From assembly GCA_009823395.1 (NCBI GenBank), contig CM020507.1:10778001-10842000 (forward strand): DNA of 64,000 nucleotides, in the 5' to 3' direction. Shown piece by piece: positions 24,426 through 37,665 of this stretch. A model generated the notes under the pieces. It was not told the DNA's origin. It saw only the letters and a program-made list of their open reading frames with translations, and made no database searches. The stretch is from Thamnaconus septentrionalis (lineage: Eukaryota; Chordata; Actinopteri; Tetraodontiformes; Monacanthidae). The position numbers and the translations under genes were made by a program. Every line of letters starts with the position of its first letter. Position 1 is the stretch's first letter.

Positions 24426-26528
24426 GCACAACAGTGGTCTTTTCTGAAAATTTTTTAATGTCCCCCTCAACAAACAGTGAGTCACCGCTAAACCTCATCA
24501 GCCTGAAACTTCAGTGGATTTTGATGAATATGTATGCAGGCCAGCAGGGAGAGCGGTAATCCTACCACAACTTGCTAATGGACAACGTAGAGTGACTAAT
24601 TAATTCCACGGCTTGCACTTCTTATATGCATGATGAATGGACTTAATTATTTCTAATCTGCTGCTGATCTTGTCAGGACTGGATAATGAAATATGACCGT
24701 GTGTGTGCACGCGAGGTCCAGCTGACCACATCAGCTGAAACTGAGGTCGGCAGCCCTTGTACGGTTGACAATTGTATTACAATAACACACCTGCGCACGA
24801 CGGCTGCATTCGAAAAAAAAGAAATGCGAAAAATAGTTTCTGTGCCTCATTAATATTATTATTATTTTTTTTTTTTAAGATTTGGAAGGAAACCAAAGGA
24901 AGTTTAATGAAGGGGGAAGGGGCAGCATTAAATCAAGTGCAGCTGCACTGATGATAACTTGTCATTCCTCAAACAACTTGTCATTTGATTAATGTGGGGC
25001 ACCGCGGTTCAGGATGTGGAGCCTCCAAATTTAACGTGGTGATTGAAGCGAGCGGGGGTGGAGGGGGCGGGATGGGTGGAGGTCTAGTTGGGCCCCGCGC
25101 GCGCGTGTGCGTTATCTGTCCCCCGACGGCACCGCTAATGATTTGCCAACCACGAGATGGGGATTATACATCAGAAATCTCGCAAAAACCACGATAACCT
25201 CGTTATCTGATGCAGACCATATACGTAAAAAAAAAAATATATATCCCCAGTGAATTAAATTGGGATAGTTTTATTGATCAGCTGACAACACGCTATCTCG
25301 GTTAGAAATAGTTGTCGGGGGGCGAAGACGGCGGCGTCGGTGGGAGGAAATATCAAAACCAGACAGACCGCAACGCTTCAACTTGGAAACTTTGACACCT
25401 GAGGAAAAAGAAGGGGACACAACAAAGACTCAGCGGCTCTTTTTGTAGCGCTCTCACTTTGAGGTTGTACACTGAAACAATTTCTGCACAACATTCTCAG
25501 TATAATGATCTGCAGTCGTGACTTGTGACTATATGGACCCGAGCGCACCAGCAGGCGCGACGCAATGGAACCTCTGAGCAGGATATTCTGCCGCAGCGAA
25601 ACAACCTTCGATTTCATTTGTCAGACGGATCTCATGCGGATTTCCCCCGGGAGAGGCAGGAACGATGATGCCTGGCGGTAAATAATGCAGAATATTGAAC
25701 TATATTCCTGAGGAAGTTTTGAGGAAAGCGTCCTTCTTTACATGGTTTCACGCTTTGTTTCGTATTTATTGGATTTCGTTTCGAGGAGACAAACATACAC
25801 AAGGTGAGCGGAAAGAGACGGTGCGGCAGTGCGGCAGATGCACAACAGAGGCTTCCCTCTGTGACCTTGGGAAGAGCTGCAGAGGGATGCCAGTCACGCC
25901 AAAAAAAAGTGTTTTCTTGAAAAATTACAACAAATAAAGGCAATCGGACATTCGTCAGGCACGTGTACATGTTTGTGGGGCTGCATAAAGTTGAGCTTCT
26001 CCCCTTTTTTTGGCGAAGAAAGAAAAGTTGACACACACTAGACACGTGTCAATTAGTGGTAGTTGGCGAGCCTCAGTGAATACCAACCAAACGCAGTTGA
26101 AGTGGTCCTAGTGAGGCACAACCAGAAGGAAATCTGAGAGCTTTTTTTCGTTTCTTTTTGGGCTGCAACTCTATGTGCTTTAATTGCCAGGCTCTGGTTG
26201 ATATTTGGTGGGGCGCCTGCGTTCTGGTGTTCTGCCGGGATCCCGGTTCTTTTAACAAGGACACGCGGAGCAGACTTCACTTAGTGATTGTTTGCAATTG
26301 GACCCCCGGCACTCTGACGGCGAGAGAGAGAGACGCTAGGAGTTACTCAACTTGAGCCGAAAAGGGAAAAATACTATTTCCTGTATGAAGTGCAGCATTT
26401 GAAGTGACAGACCGCTCTGGCCTGCCGGCGAGGAGGGTTTTACCTCAAAGGAGCTTATTATCCACATAGAGACAGATCACTTCCCCTTTGAATGGCGTGA
26501 AAAGTCGGGTGAACTGACGGCGGATCAG

Positions 26529-26548
26529 ACACACACACACACACACAC
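26529..26548. repeat. (AC)n microsatellite
   Basis: About ten AC units. Confidence 0.9.
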
Positions 26549-26874
26549 GGTGGTGTAAAGAACACATGTATGACCACCCTGCTAATCTCACATGATGAGG
26601 TGTTTGCGGCCGTCTGCTTTCAGAAACGCATGTGTTTCTCATGTGTGAATCTATTTGACTGTATCCCACTTCCTCTCTGTAAAAATGACTGCTGATCACC
26701 TGGAGTCCCTCAATTTGGCCCACGTGCCTTCTTTTGTTGATCCGGTTGTGGGTCTTAAATGGACTTCAGACAGCAGGAGTCCGAGTGTCAGAATGTCCAA
26801 ATTTTTATTGCATCACTGGGAACAGCAGAGTGAGGGTCAGTGCAGTTGCTCTTGCCATGGAAATCAACAGGTCC

Positions 26875-26934
26875 TAAGTTAAAGAACAGATTCATACATA
26901 TGAATATATATATATTAATCTGTTCTTTAACTTA
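26875..26934. repeat. Perfect 18-bp inverted repeat (hairpin)
   Basis: The arm taagttaaagaacagatt (26875-26892) is followed, after a 24-nt AT-rich loop, by its exact reverse complement (26917-26934). The loop has its own short palindrome, attcatacatatgaat. No known element was recognised around it. Confidence 0.85.
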
Positions 26935-28053
26935 TGATTTAAGGTTTTCAGTGTAGTTCAGTAAGACTGGAAGGCTTTGCTGGACTCCACCAACCCTTGA
27001 AATCATCATTACATATTTCCCCGCAAATGACTTTCCCAAGCACCGCCTTCTTCATTTATGATGATTCATGCTCGCCAGTGTCTCGAGATCAAGGGTTATA
27101 ACATAACCCATGGCGCGCAGGCCTGCGACGGCAGTTATGCGGAGAGTGAAAACCCAGCAGTTGTTGTTGAAGAAAGACAAATTTATGATGTGGGCAACGG
27201 GCGAAAACCCCGGGAGACGCTTCTGATTCGCTGGAGACGCCCTGCGGCTAAAACGCCTCCCGTCTTTTTCGCCTCTCAATAAATTTGCCTCTGCTCAACC
27301 CGGGCTGCTGGTGTTCCTCTCCGGTCCTGCTCCTACCTGGTGCTGAGCGCCTAAAACTGTCAACAACTTTTTTTTTAAAAACCGCACGCTGCATTCGTAG
27401 TGGTCCCACATCGGTGCTTGTCTTTTATTTCTAACGCGATGAGCAAGTTTTCCCTCGGGAGTCGGTGTTCTCGCTCGCTGGCGGATGTCCGAGACTGTCG
27501 GATGAATAAATGCTGATCGGTGAAGCGGGCCTCACCTCTTCTCCAGGTTCTCTGACGCACATTAGAGTGTAACCGCGCAGCCAGCACGCACTCATTTTGA
27601 TTAGAGCACGAGGAGGTGGCATGCGGTCTACATACATCTCTCGTTGCCATGCAATTATGTAAATCAGATGGAACCTGGTGTTTGAAGATAATTCACCAGG
27701 CTGTTACTGCATGTAAAAAAAATAAAGCATGGGTGCTGCTTCACTGGGGTTTTCATTTTATTGTATTGTGCGTTTCTTTGTCCAGGAAAGATTTGGAGAC
27801 GACCCCCAAAATGCAAAATCAGCTGCTGCCGCCACCGCCTGTTTTTTATTCCTTTTCAACTCTGCCTCTAATAAATTGTGTTTGGTGAATCAGGCGCCAG
27901 TTTGCTGGTTTCTTTTATAGTTTGGTGCAGGACGATTAAGCAATAGGGCCATATTTATTTTTTAGGACTTGCGAAGGCGCATCCAAAGTCCACATCTCAG
28001 AGTGCAGTTTGCATTAACAACCTGCTTTTGCAAGGTTTCCTCCCGGTTTGAGG

Positions 28054-28056
<3 letters not shown>

Positions 28057-28095
<39 letters not shown>

Positions 28096-28099
28096 TGTG
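28057..28099. repeat. (GT)n microsatellite
   Basis: About 20 GT units with one GA interruption. Confidence 0.95.
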
Positions 28100-30737
28100 T
28101 CTAAGACTTCTCAGCATCAGCAGTTCCCATGTTCCATCTGCCCCGCGCTGAACCTCATTTAACACTTAAAAGGGAATAAACGGACTATTAATTTGTCTTT
28201 TCCCCTGATGGAGAGAAAGAGAAAAAACATCTGAAAGTGTATTGCTGGCTTTTAGAAATCACTGCGCCGCTCTTTGTCTCTCTGAGTGTCTCGGCTCCGT
28301 TCAGTTAAGCTGCTCCATCAGTCTCCATCAGGATGCTTCCTCCACCAGTTTCAGTGGAAATGCTGCATACATAATGGGCATAGAAAACCTTAGGGTTACG
28401 CGGCTCTAAGTGGCCAAGATAGAAACAAATGAACTGAAAACAGCCATTATCTGGAGGAAGAGATTAAAATGCTTATAGGCTGTTAGGCCCAAAAATAAAG
28501 AAGGGGAGCAACACTGCGCGCGACTTTATTTCATTCTGTACGCATTTAGTAATGGCGCACATAAACTGATTATTTCTCTGTAAGCCTTTTAGGATTAGGG
28601 CCCATTTTAAGACTTGACTGTTTGTGATTATACCCCACACAGTCAGCTCTGCCTCGCTCGGTCCAGAACATGTGTTTAAACGCTTTATTGAGAGTTTCCG
28701 TGGTTGCTCCGGCTTCCAAAATGAACTGCGTTTATGGCTTCAAAAAAAAAAAAAAAAGCCCCCACCCACAGAAAAGTAGAAATAAATCGCAGTGGTCCCT
28801 CTTTCTTTCATCACAGCTGATGTGCCTCTTCTACAGTGGGATGGCAGGTTTGAATTAAAAATAAAAAGGGGGCTCTGAGCATTTTTGCCTGATGCAAACT
28901 GCAGCAGGGACGCATGGACAGCTTTAATATTCCTGCGGTGTCTTTTACTGTCTTCCTGTTTCCATCTCGCCCCCCATCACCATATTGATGTTCATTGATT
29001 TGGCAATTAAAAATAATAGAAATAGAGGCTCTCTAATAAAACCGCTCCACTTCTTGTCTGATCAATATTGTCCAGACAACAGGATCACAGCTGGACTATA
29101 TTTAACAGCTTTAATGGTGTAGGGGAGGACATAACAACCAAAGGGCACTTTGCCTCTGACACATGGTTATTCCACTGTGCTGGCACATCTTTCATTGGAG
29201 GAAAAAAAAAAAAAAAAAAAAGCTACACTGAAAATAGGTTTTGCGTAATACATCAAGTGCACGTCCACTGAATGTGGCGGGCATGTGGCCGTGTCAGTGG
29301 ACGAAGTGATGAGATGGCGTCTCTTTCAGCTCATTTTCCGCCGCCTATTTTTAGTTTACCTTTGTCATTCTGTTGCTAACAACAGAACAAGGCTTCGCTG
29401 CAGGTGAACCGAGGAAGGCAGGCACTGCGGCACCGTAAATACAAATGGAACAAACACAAGCAAATATGATTAACTCTGTTATTCCTCTGTTGAGACAAAT
29501 AGAAAATGTAGGCCTTGACAGTTTCGACTGTGACGCCAGTCTTCTTCAGAAGCGTCATCCAACGTGTTGCTGACGCGTCTGTGTCTGAACAGAGGAATGA
29601 AAGAGTTCATCTCCCAATGAAGCCAGTATGAACGCTTCTAGTCTAATACAAGCAAACACGAGCGGGAGCCTCAGCCTCAACAGAGAGTTTGTTTCTTTGC
29701 TTCCTGCAATCCTCCACTGTAATCCTTGAATTTTAAAATGTGAGGCGAGTTTACCAAGCCCTGTCCTGATTTTCTCGTTTCTCATTCATTTTATCTGCAG
29801 TGGATGTTGTGGGAAGCTGCGAGAGGCGAAGCGTGCAGGATCACTGCAGCCTCAGTGGAGGTGAGTCATGCGTTACTTCAACGGTTTCTGGCTGATGATA
29901 TTTAACCAAATAGAGAGACAGATGGATATTATCTCCATCCTGTAAATCAGTGCAGGTCAGAGATCACAATGGGTTTGTTCACTGAAAGGGTAATTGTCAA
30001 ATTTTTGTCAGATTTACACTTCCAGTGGTTTTTTTTTTTCCCTCCCATGGGATCAAACAGATGTGATATTTGGTATTAATTACGTGTAAAAATGGACAAT
30101 GTCTCCAGTGGGTGTTGCTCCAATTGGTTATTCACCATTAAAATTAACCTACGCTAAAACTGTTGTCACAACCTAATTCCCCTCAATATTGAATGAAATT
30201 ACAAACTTCGGCCAATTAAGTTTTTAGTTTTAGAGTTGAAGCTCTGCCAACATGCTACGATTGACCAAGCGGATGTGCAGCAACTAAAGGTCAGTATCAC
30301 AAAGTCTTTTTTTTTCTCTATTCTCTCATAGTCAGACTTGATGTCCCAAGCCTCATCTCACAGACTCAAAACCAATGTCCTTTTTTTTCCCTCCCCAATT
30401 TTCGTCCCCTAAATCAAAGAACAAAAATCATCTCATGGGTCGGGTTGGAAGTTTGCGCTCGGCCTTTGAGGATTCAGTCCCTGAAATATCGCGCCTCTGA
30501 TCTCGCCGTACGGTACTGCGCCCTCGCGCCACGCATGGGTTTTGTGGTTTTAGCCTCACATTACATCTGCCGGCTCGGCTTTTATGTGGAATTAGTAACC
30601 AAGTCCACCTAAGCGGCGCCTGAACGCCCCCTCCTCAAAGCCCCCATCGCAGCGCACACCTTTGGCTTTGTCATCATCCACCCACCCGGCAAACCCACAA
30701 ACATCCCGGCGAATTCTCAGTCCCTCTGCCAGAGGCT

Positions 30738-30738
<1 letters not shown>

Positions 30739-30786
<48 letters not shown>
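30739..30786. repeat. (AC)n microsatellite
   Basis: About 24 AC units, one of the longest pure tracts in the window. Confidence 0.95.
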
Positions 30787-30789
<3 letters not shown>

Positions 30790-33700
30790 CATGCACACAC
30801 TTCACTCAACGGCCACATTCCAGGAGGGTTAGATAATTTAATTTTCTGCGTCTAGTAGCTGGGGTCTCCTTTGTCCTTGACCCTGTGGCTGGTGGTCGCT
30901 ACCCCTCCACCAGGAGGCCCAACCTGCCTGGAATATTTATAACCAGGCTGGAGAGGGAGGGACATGCCACTCATAAAAAAGTGCTGAGGGGCGTAAAAAA
31001 AACAAAAAAAAACAGAAAAATTGATGCTCAAATCTGGGCGTGCGGCGCTCATCCTGTGAGTAGTCAATAATGATGCTAAATCAACACGCAGCTGAAAGTC
31101 ACTGTTGGCTGCATGGAGGAGGACGGCGGCAGGTTAACCGTAGTGATGTGCATATTGATATCTTTATCGCTATATTGATCGCTAATCAGAGTAAAATATC
31201 GATCAGTAATTTTAAGAAAATATCAATCACTAGTTAACAGTGAAATGCTGCTGAAGCTGAGAGGGAACGTAGCGGCGGCCGTGTCGTTAGCCTAATGAAG
31301 AGTCGTGGTCGTCGGCTCGTATTCACACAGAGCTCCTAAACGGCCGATGTTTTTTTTTTTTTTTTTCAAAGGTTGGAACGTAACAACGCTCAGGACGCAG
31401 ACGATCGATGTGTTATTGTTCCCGCTCTGTTTGCCAGGTCACTCTGACTCGTCGGGGTTGAAGCACCTTTCATTATGTGATTACGTTACCTAAACGCTGG
31501 AACGCCGGCGTGACTAATCCTGACTGCATCCCACATCAGATGGTTTCTTTTTTTTTTCGTTTCTTTCTTTTTTTTAATGCCATGACCAGAAAATGGGAGT
31601 CATGACGGGAGCTGAAGTGCACAGTGTTGACTCACACATTGTACGCAAAATCCCCCTGTTACATCTACTGCCCACACACACAGGCACAACAGGCCGGGCC
31701 CAGTGAACATCAGCCTGTCCGTCTCTCATCTCTCCCTTCAGCTTCTCTCCACTGAGATGAAGGAAACTTAAAGGTTCCGCATTATGCAGTTTTTCAGATC
31801 TCCATTTTCCATCCCATCCAGCGGAGCAGCAGTGCTTGACTAGTTATTGCAAAAACAGGATACTTCACTCTCCTGCAAAACCTTGTGGCTTTAGCTCCCA
31901 GATTAAAATGGATGTTTTTTCCATTGACTACATTTAAAATTGGTCGAGGCTTCCAGTTTTATAAAGGCGACCAGTGTCGGCCAGCATTGACCTCCAAAAA
32001 TGGTTGCAGCTTTTCCAAACTGGTTGATTTTTATTTTGTTTGTCTGTACCTCAAAAAAACAAAACAAAACAAAAAAAAACAACAACAAGAAAACAACAAA
32101 CCTTAAATAGGTCTAAGTGGTAAACGGTGGGTGGGCGAGCATTAAGACACACACTGCACTCATGCTTCAATCATTGCTCACCCTCAGTACCACCCACACA
32201 TCCAAATGTGGAATCTTGGAAGCTCAATATGGCGCTCACCATAAAACCAATCCCTAGGCTTCAAAATGGGTGTTTGCTTTTATTATATATCTGAATTTAG
32301 CTCAATATCAGACCTTCAGTTTTAATCTACTGAGCTGACGAACTCCCTAAGGCCATCAAACAAACAGCTCCACCAAAGATGCTAAATGAAATATTAAACA
32401 TGGGGGCAATGTTTGCATATTGTTGTACAGAACGCGCCGCGCGTTACACTGTCAACTAAATAATGCAGACTGATGGGATATGATAATTGCTGTGTTCCAA
32501 CAAGTGGCGTCGTTGATGATTGCAAATACATGCAAATGTGAAATACAGCAATAATTACATGACTTCATTGGGAAGACGGGACCCCAAGACAACACGAGGC
32601 AGCAACTGCAGCAAAAAACAAAACAAAAACTCCTCCAGTCAAGCGTCGTGCTGTGCAAGAAATTAAGCTGTAATGGGCAATTTAGGAGATACTTGAAGAG
32701 TTCTAACTTTGTAAAATCACCATGGAATTAGTCGCATGTTCAAGGATTGATGCTCCCTTTAGCTTTTAAACACAAAGGCAATTTTAGTGACTTTTTGGAA
32801 TGAGGAATGAGGAATGAGCAACAAAAATATTAAACTCAAAAATATACAGTTCTTTTGCCTTATGCAACATTTCAACAGCGCAGTCGAATGAAATACATCC
32901 ATCTTCTACACATTTTGGCTCTTGCTATTGCCTGGTGTGCTGCTTTGCAGGGTGGTCACTTCATCAGCTCCACTGATGCCAGAACTCTATGTTCCTGAAG
33001 TAATTGAGGTCACATGTTCATTTCCATCTCGGTGGTTTGTTCTGCTGGTAGGATTACATAATGAAAACAAAAAAAAATAAATCTGAATGGACTTCATCAA
33101 AATGCTCAGCATGTTAGCGGCAATGTCAAGCGTAATAACAGTAACTCACTCTGCAGTAAAAGGGGAAAAATGTGAATCACTTTGAATCATCTAACAGGCT
33201 CTTTTCCTGTGTTTACCCAGATTTCTCTTTCATTTGTTCACCTGGAGTTAAACAGGAGAAGATGGGCTGTTTATGAGAGCCTCCAATTTGTGTGACGGCC
33301 GGCGCTGGCGTGAATGCACTCTGTAACGGTACACCCGCTAATGGTGACGCAGCGTGACAGCCCGTCAGCTCAGGCCTCCCACATACTTAACGCTGGCAGT
33401 TAGCGTGCAGGCGGGAGTTGAAGACCCTGTTTGAATGTTGACCTCGCGACCCTTGGCATTTAGAATTGGTCCTCGGGAGTATTACAGGAGCAGCTAGCGG
33501 GCCGACGAAAAGGTCAGAGGTCAGCCAAGGAGCCACCCAAGATAGGACGTGACTTCACCTCACGCTTGGAGAGCAGAGAGCAGCTTTGTTGATCTTTAGT
33601 GTCCCTTCAGAACTTAAGTCACATTTCAAACTAACGACAACAACAACAATAATGATAATGTTGCTGTTTTGATAAAATGTAACGTAACCCTTTGTCTCGT

Positions 33701-33865
33701 TAATCTGTCGTTTTTGGACTTTTTGGTGTTTCACAACTTTGTCGTTTCATTTTCGGGTTAAATGTGTAATTTACAGGCAAAGTATGAATTGTAGATGGAT
33801 TAAGGTCAGTGCAAGTCATACTGTGCTTTCGGGGAAAATCAAGGGAAACCAAGCGTAAAGTCCAT

Positions 33866-33902
33866 TGTGTGTGTGTGTGTGTGTAATGTGTGAGTGTGTG
33901 TG
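33866..33902. repeat. (GT)n microsatellite, interrupted
   Basis: GT units interrupted by aatgtgtga. Confidence 0.9.
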
Positions 33903-34499
33903 TAATAGGTAATGTAGAACCCACAAGGGTCAATTGCAATGAAACACTGAAAGTAGCTCAGTTTAAGACTCTACAGAACACACAGCCGTTCATTACCTAG
34001 TTTAATTCTGCCAGTTTGAGATGAATAAATGCACTTCCGTGGTGCTTTAGCACAGCTGTTTAAGGCGACGCTCCCACCATTAGCTCTGCCTTTTTCCTTT
34101 GATTAATGTTATTCCGTAACACTTCAGAATAATATCACTTAATAAGAGCTGCTGGTGAAGATTCCTAATGTGCAATTTGAAAAAGTATTTGCAACCCGTT
34201 GCCTTCTTCGGGGACTTGTGTAATCATCAGTTAGGCGTAATAATAACAGTTCTATGAAAACAAACGTGACATGAAATGTACACGCGCTCATTAAATGATC
34301 CTCTCCGTAAATGTAAAGTTCATCCATACTTTAAAACACACTAACTAATCCTCTCGCTTACTCCTCCAGAGGCACTTCATGTGCTCACGTCTTTGTGCTC
34401 CAGTCAACACGAGCTAGGGGTGTAATGTTCCTTTGCGGCCTTTCTCCCAAACGGGCTCGTGTGAACATTCTTCCCAGATTCTACCATTTATCCTCCATA

Positions 34500-35290
34500 A
34501 AAGCAGATGAGAGCATAAGAAAATTCAAATGTTTGCGCTCTCCACCTTCGAGATAATGACGTTCGATAATGCAGTTGTAATTAAATCACTATAACAAATG
34601 CTCATTTTTTTTAGGCTCCAGCCATGAAATATTAACCGGCATGCGAGGTTAGTGTGAGCACGGTTGACCCGTTATTATTAATTATTCAAGCTTTAATGAA
34701 ATATTACGTGAAAATTTGCGCATATTAAAACAGGCAATGCAACTATGAAAATACCTCATTCCACCATTGGAAAAAAAACAACCCTCAAGCATCCTTTCAG
34801 CGGGATTAATAAAGAGCTGAAACAAATCGAGCTGTCAACTAATCTGATCTCGGGCTGAAGAATGGCCATCAATGGCAGCGGTGATAATCCACCTGAAAAA
34901 GCAATCATACAGGTGATGGCTGAAAAGATACTGTGAAATACAGTCAGTCTTAAATTAAGAGTGAGATTAAAGTTTTGGCAGGCTTTATGAATAATGCAGA
35001 CTATGTATATGTACATGTGCACACACACAACACATATATGTAACCCCCACCGCTCCCCTCACCCTCCATAAAGTCAAATATAATACATGGTCCTCCTGCC
35101 AAGGCTCTGGGTGCATTTCATCCACACCAGCAATGATGGATGGCATTCCAAGGTAAACTAATTAAACTCCAAAAAGAAAATGAATTGCGATACCGCCATA
35201 TATTTCTTCCCATCAGCGTCGTAATGATGAGTGTTCAAGTGTTCGGACTATTCCTTGCCATTAAAAAATGAAAGGCATCAATCAAAGGTT
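34500..35290. promoter_or_regulatory. Candidate non-coding regulatory blocks (two or three adjacent)
   Basis: The stretch is dense in ATTA/TAAT cores (gttgtaattaaatcac, gttattattaattattcaag, gcgggattaataaag, aactaattaaactcc) separated by unique sequence. It is non-coding. It lies about 4-5 kb left of the presumed end of efna5. Confidence 0.25.
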
Positions 35291-35761
35291 GTGAGGGAAG
35301 GGAGAAAAAAGAAAAGGAAAAAGGTTTGTTTTATTATTGTTTTAACAGGATGACAAAATCATTAGGATGTAATAATGTACGACCCACTGGGGGCAAAGAC
35401 CGCTGCTTTAATATCTCTTTCATTCATTGGGTGCAGAGTGGCAGGAAGCGATCTGGTTTTTCGATGGGCGCGCTGAGTGGAACAAGCTGCTCAGGAGATG
35501 ACCAGGGTCCGTCCCCCTTTGGCAGCGCCGCGCGCGCCAAATTGCAGCGCTCCAACTCCGCAGCGCGTCGCAAATAGAACTGGAGTCATTCTGCGAGGCA
35601 GGAAGCTCGAGTGCAGGACGTAATCCTGACTTTGATATCGGATCTCTGCATATCAAAAAGCATTAGGGCTAATTCAGCGGCGCGGCGCCGGAGATAAACA
35701 AGTCGTGACTCGCTTTCATGAAGTCCTCCTCCGCAGCTAACCGTGAGGTTTGACTCTTAGT

Positions 35762-35817
35762 AAAAAAAAAAAAAAAAAAAACTTCCACTTTGCCAAAATC
35801 TTTTTTTTTTTTTTTTT
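35762..35817. repeat. A20 ... T17 homopolymer pair
   Basis: An A run (35762-35781) and a T run (35801-35817) are separated by 19 bases and could pair as a hairpin. Confidence 0.85.
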
Positions 35818-36994
35818 ACATCTGAGATGCCTCTGCGCGAGGAGCCCTTTTATGCTCGCATGTGCAAATGCTTGATGTAACACCTCGGATGCGCGAGCGA
35901 AACACTGTGAACCCCTCCCCACTTCCTTTTTCCAAGCACATGACGTGATTGCCACACATCTCAGTCGTGGCCAACAGACGAAACCGCGCCTTCATCCCAG
36001 ACTGAATGAGACAAACGTCTCCGAGGCCGCCGCTTCTTGCCGAGAGTCGCACATTAACATGCGCGTCTGAGCGTCGCGCCTCACCTTCCACCTTCCACCT
36101 CCACTGCCTCTAATCTGCTTCATTTCCACCGGAGTTGATGTTTGGCAGTGGCGACACATCTCCCCCGTAATCCCCCTGTGGACTGGCTGCGGCCTCTCAA
36201 CCCTCCACCCTGAAGGTGAACATGTGAGAGGCATCAGAAAAGGAAAACGACCTGTGTGAAAACAAGCAGTAACCTCCACCTGAACTGAGTGCCAGCTGCT
36301 TTGGATTCATAGACGGGGGAGCCGGGATTGTCGGACCGCTGACGACTTCATACCGAGGAAACCTGTTTACTGCTCACTGTAAATTCTCTCTGGGTCAATC
36401 TTTGCAACAACCGCAGCAACACACATGAATCAAGTTTTGCTGAATTTGTTTGCACTCTTGATGACCAAAACAATGCTGACCTGATAGAGGGACACAGAGT
36501 AGAAGGAAAACAAAGAGATGCATTTGAAAGAGAGGTGAGTTTTAAATAATAAAAGTAATGTTTGGATAATTCACTCATGGTTTCTATTTAAAATAAACAA
36601 ATAAATAAATAGATTGTTCCATTCCCCTCTTATTTGTGTCTCGGCTCTTCTATAGACTTGCTGAAGCTTTCACATCTCTCAACTTGCATCCAATTCCAGC
36701 TCTCTCAACCATCACGTGTGTGAAATTCCCCAGTGTGATCCAGACCTGAAAATAAATTCTGCTTTTCCGCTATTTTTGCTATAAGCAGCCCCCAGACCCC
36801 TCCTCAATAACTATAAAGGGGTTGACTGAGTTGATCTGCCTCAGAGACCTCAAACCCCCTTCAATACATATCTATTCCTAAAGCCGCTGACATAATTGAG
36901 TGTTTTTTTTTGTGACCTTTTCAAACCACTTGAGTGATTAAGCTGTCAATCAAACGGACTCTAGATCACTGTCCACTGTATAGGAGCCAGCAGA

Positions 36995-37665
36995 CACTGG
37001 CTACGTTTACATGTGCGCAACTTCTAGATCCCATTCAAAACTCGAGTAAATGAATTATGAAGAAATATAAATCACATGAGCATTTGTGCAGTTGTCCAAT
37101 TTTCCGAGAGGAAATGGCATAAAAAGTAGAAGCTGTAACTGCAACTGTAGAAGTTGCAAACAAACAAAGCTGGCAGGCGAACTCACTTTACTGTTTCTGA
37201 CTTTTGGCTTTGTGATTGGAAGCCTTCAAACCTTTCCAACGGTTTTTAATTTGCCATCCGGCGGCTTTCGACAAACTTGTTTGTACAATTTGCTGTTTCT
37301 AGCCTTTGGAGCAACAGGTCGCTAAAACAATTTTGAAGTCTCTGTGCGTTTCCATCAGAAAATCTACAACAACCCATTAGCTTTGCTTCCCTCCAGCCCT
37401 GTTTGCCGTTTGCTGGATTGCAAAGTCGGAAACGTGTCATGTGACGTCACACAGGCCCAGTGAGGGCAATTTTACCACAAGCAGGAAGTCACAATCGGTA
37501 TAAATGTGTATATGGACATTAAATAAACTCCCTCTCTTGTTCGGAATTAAATGTCTTTCCAAATCAGGCGATTCACGTCAGAATCTCCGAATTGACGTGT
37601 TTACATGAGGCATTTTTGGTCGGATTGGGCCTTTATTCTCATTATTTGCGTCCTTGTAAACACCT
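36995..37665. mobile_element. Probable MITE with GTTTACA-type termini
   Basis: The left end reads ggctacgtttacatgtgcgc and the right end, in reverse complement, reads ggtgtttacaaggacgcaaa. Further gtgtttacatgaggc and tcggattggg motifs occur near the right end, as in common fish MITEs whose ends read as gtttacatg. It is about 670 bp with no coding capacity. The exact target duplication is not clear. An internal palindrome TGACGTCA at 37442-37449 is a consensus CREB/ATF site. Confidence 0.55.

Larger units (their letters stand above)
24426..36994. other. Intergenic DNA
   Basis: No gene is recognised. There are several CA/GT repeats, the 18-bp hairpin near 26.9 kb, an A20/T17 homopolymer pair at 35.76-35.82 kb, and TAAT-rich stretches at 24.57-24.69, 28.43-28.64 and 34.5-35.3 kb. 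A block at 31.13-31.26 kb has repeated ATTGAT/ATCGAT motifs and may be a worn MITE. Confidence 0.6.
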
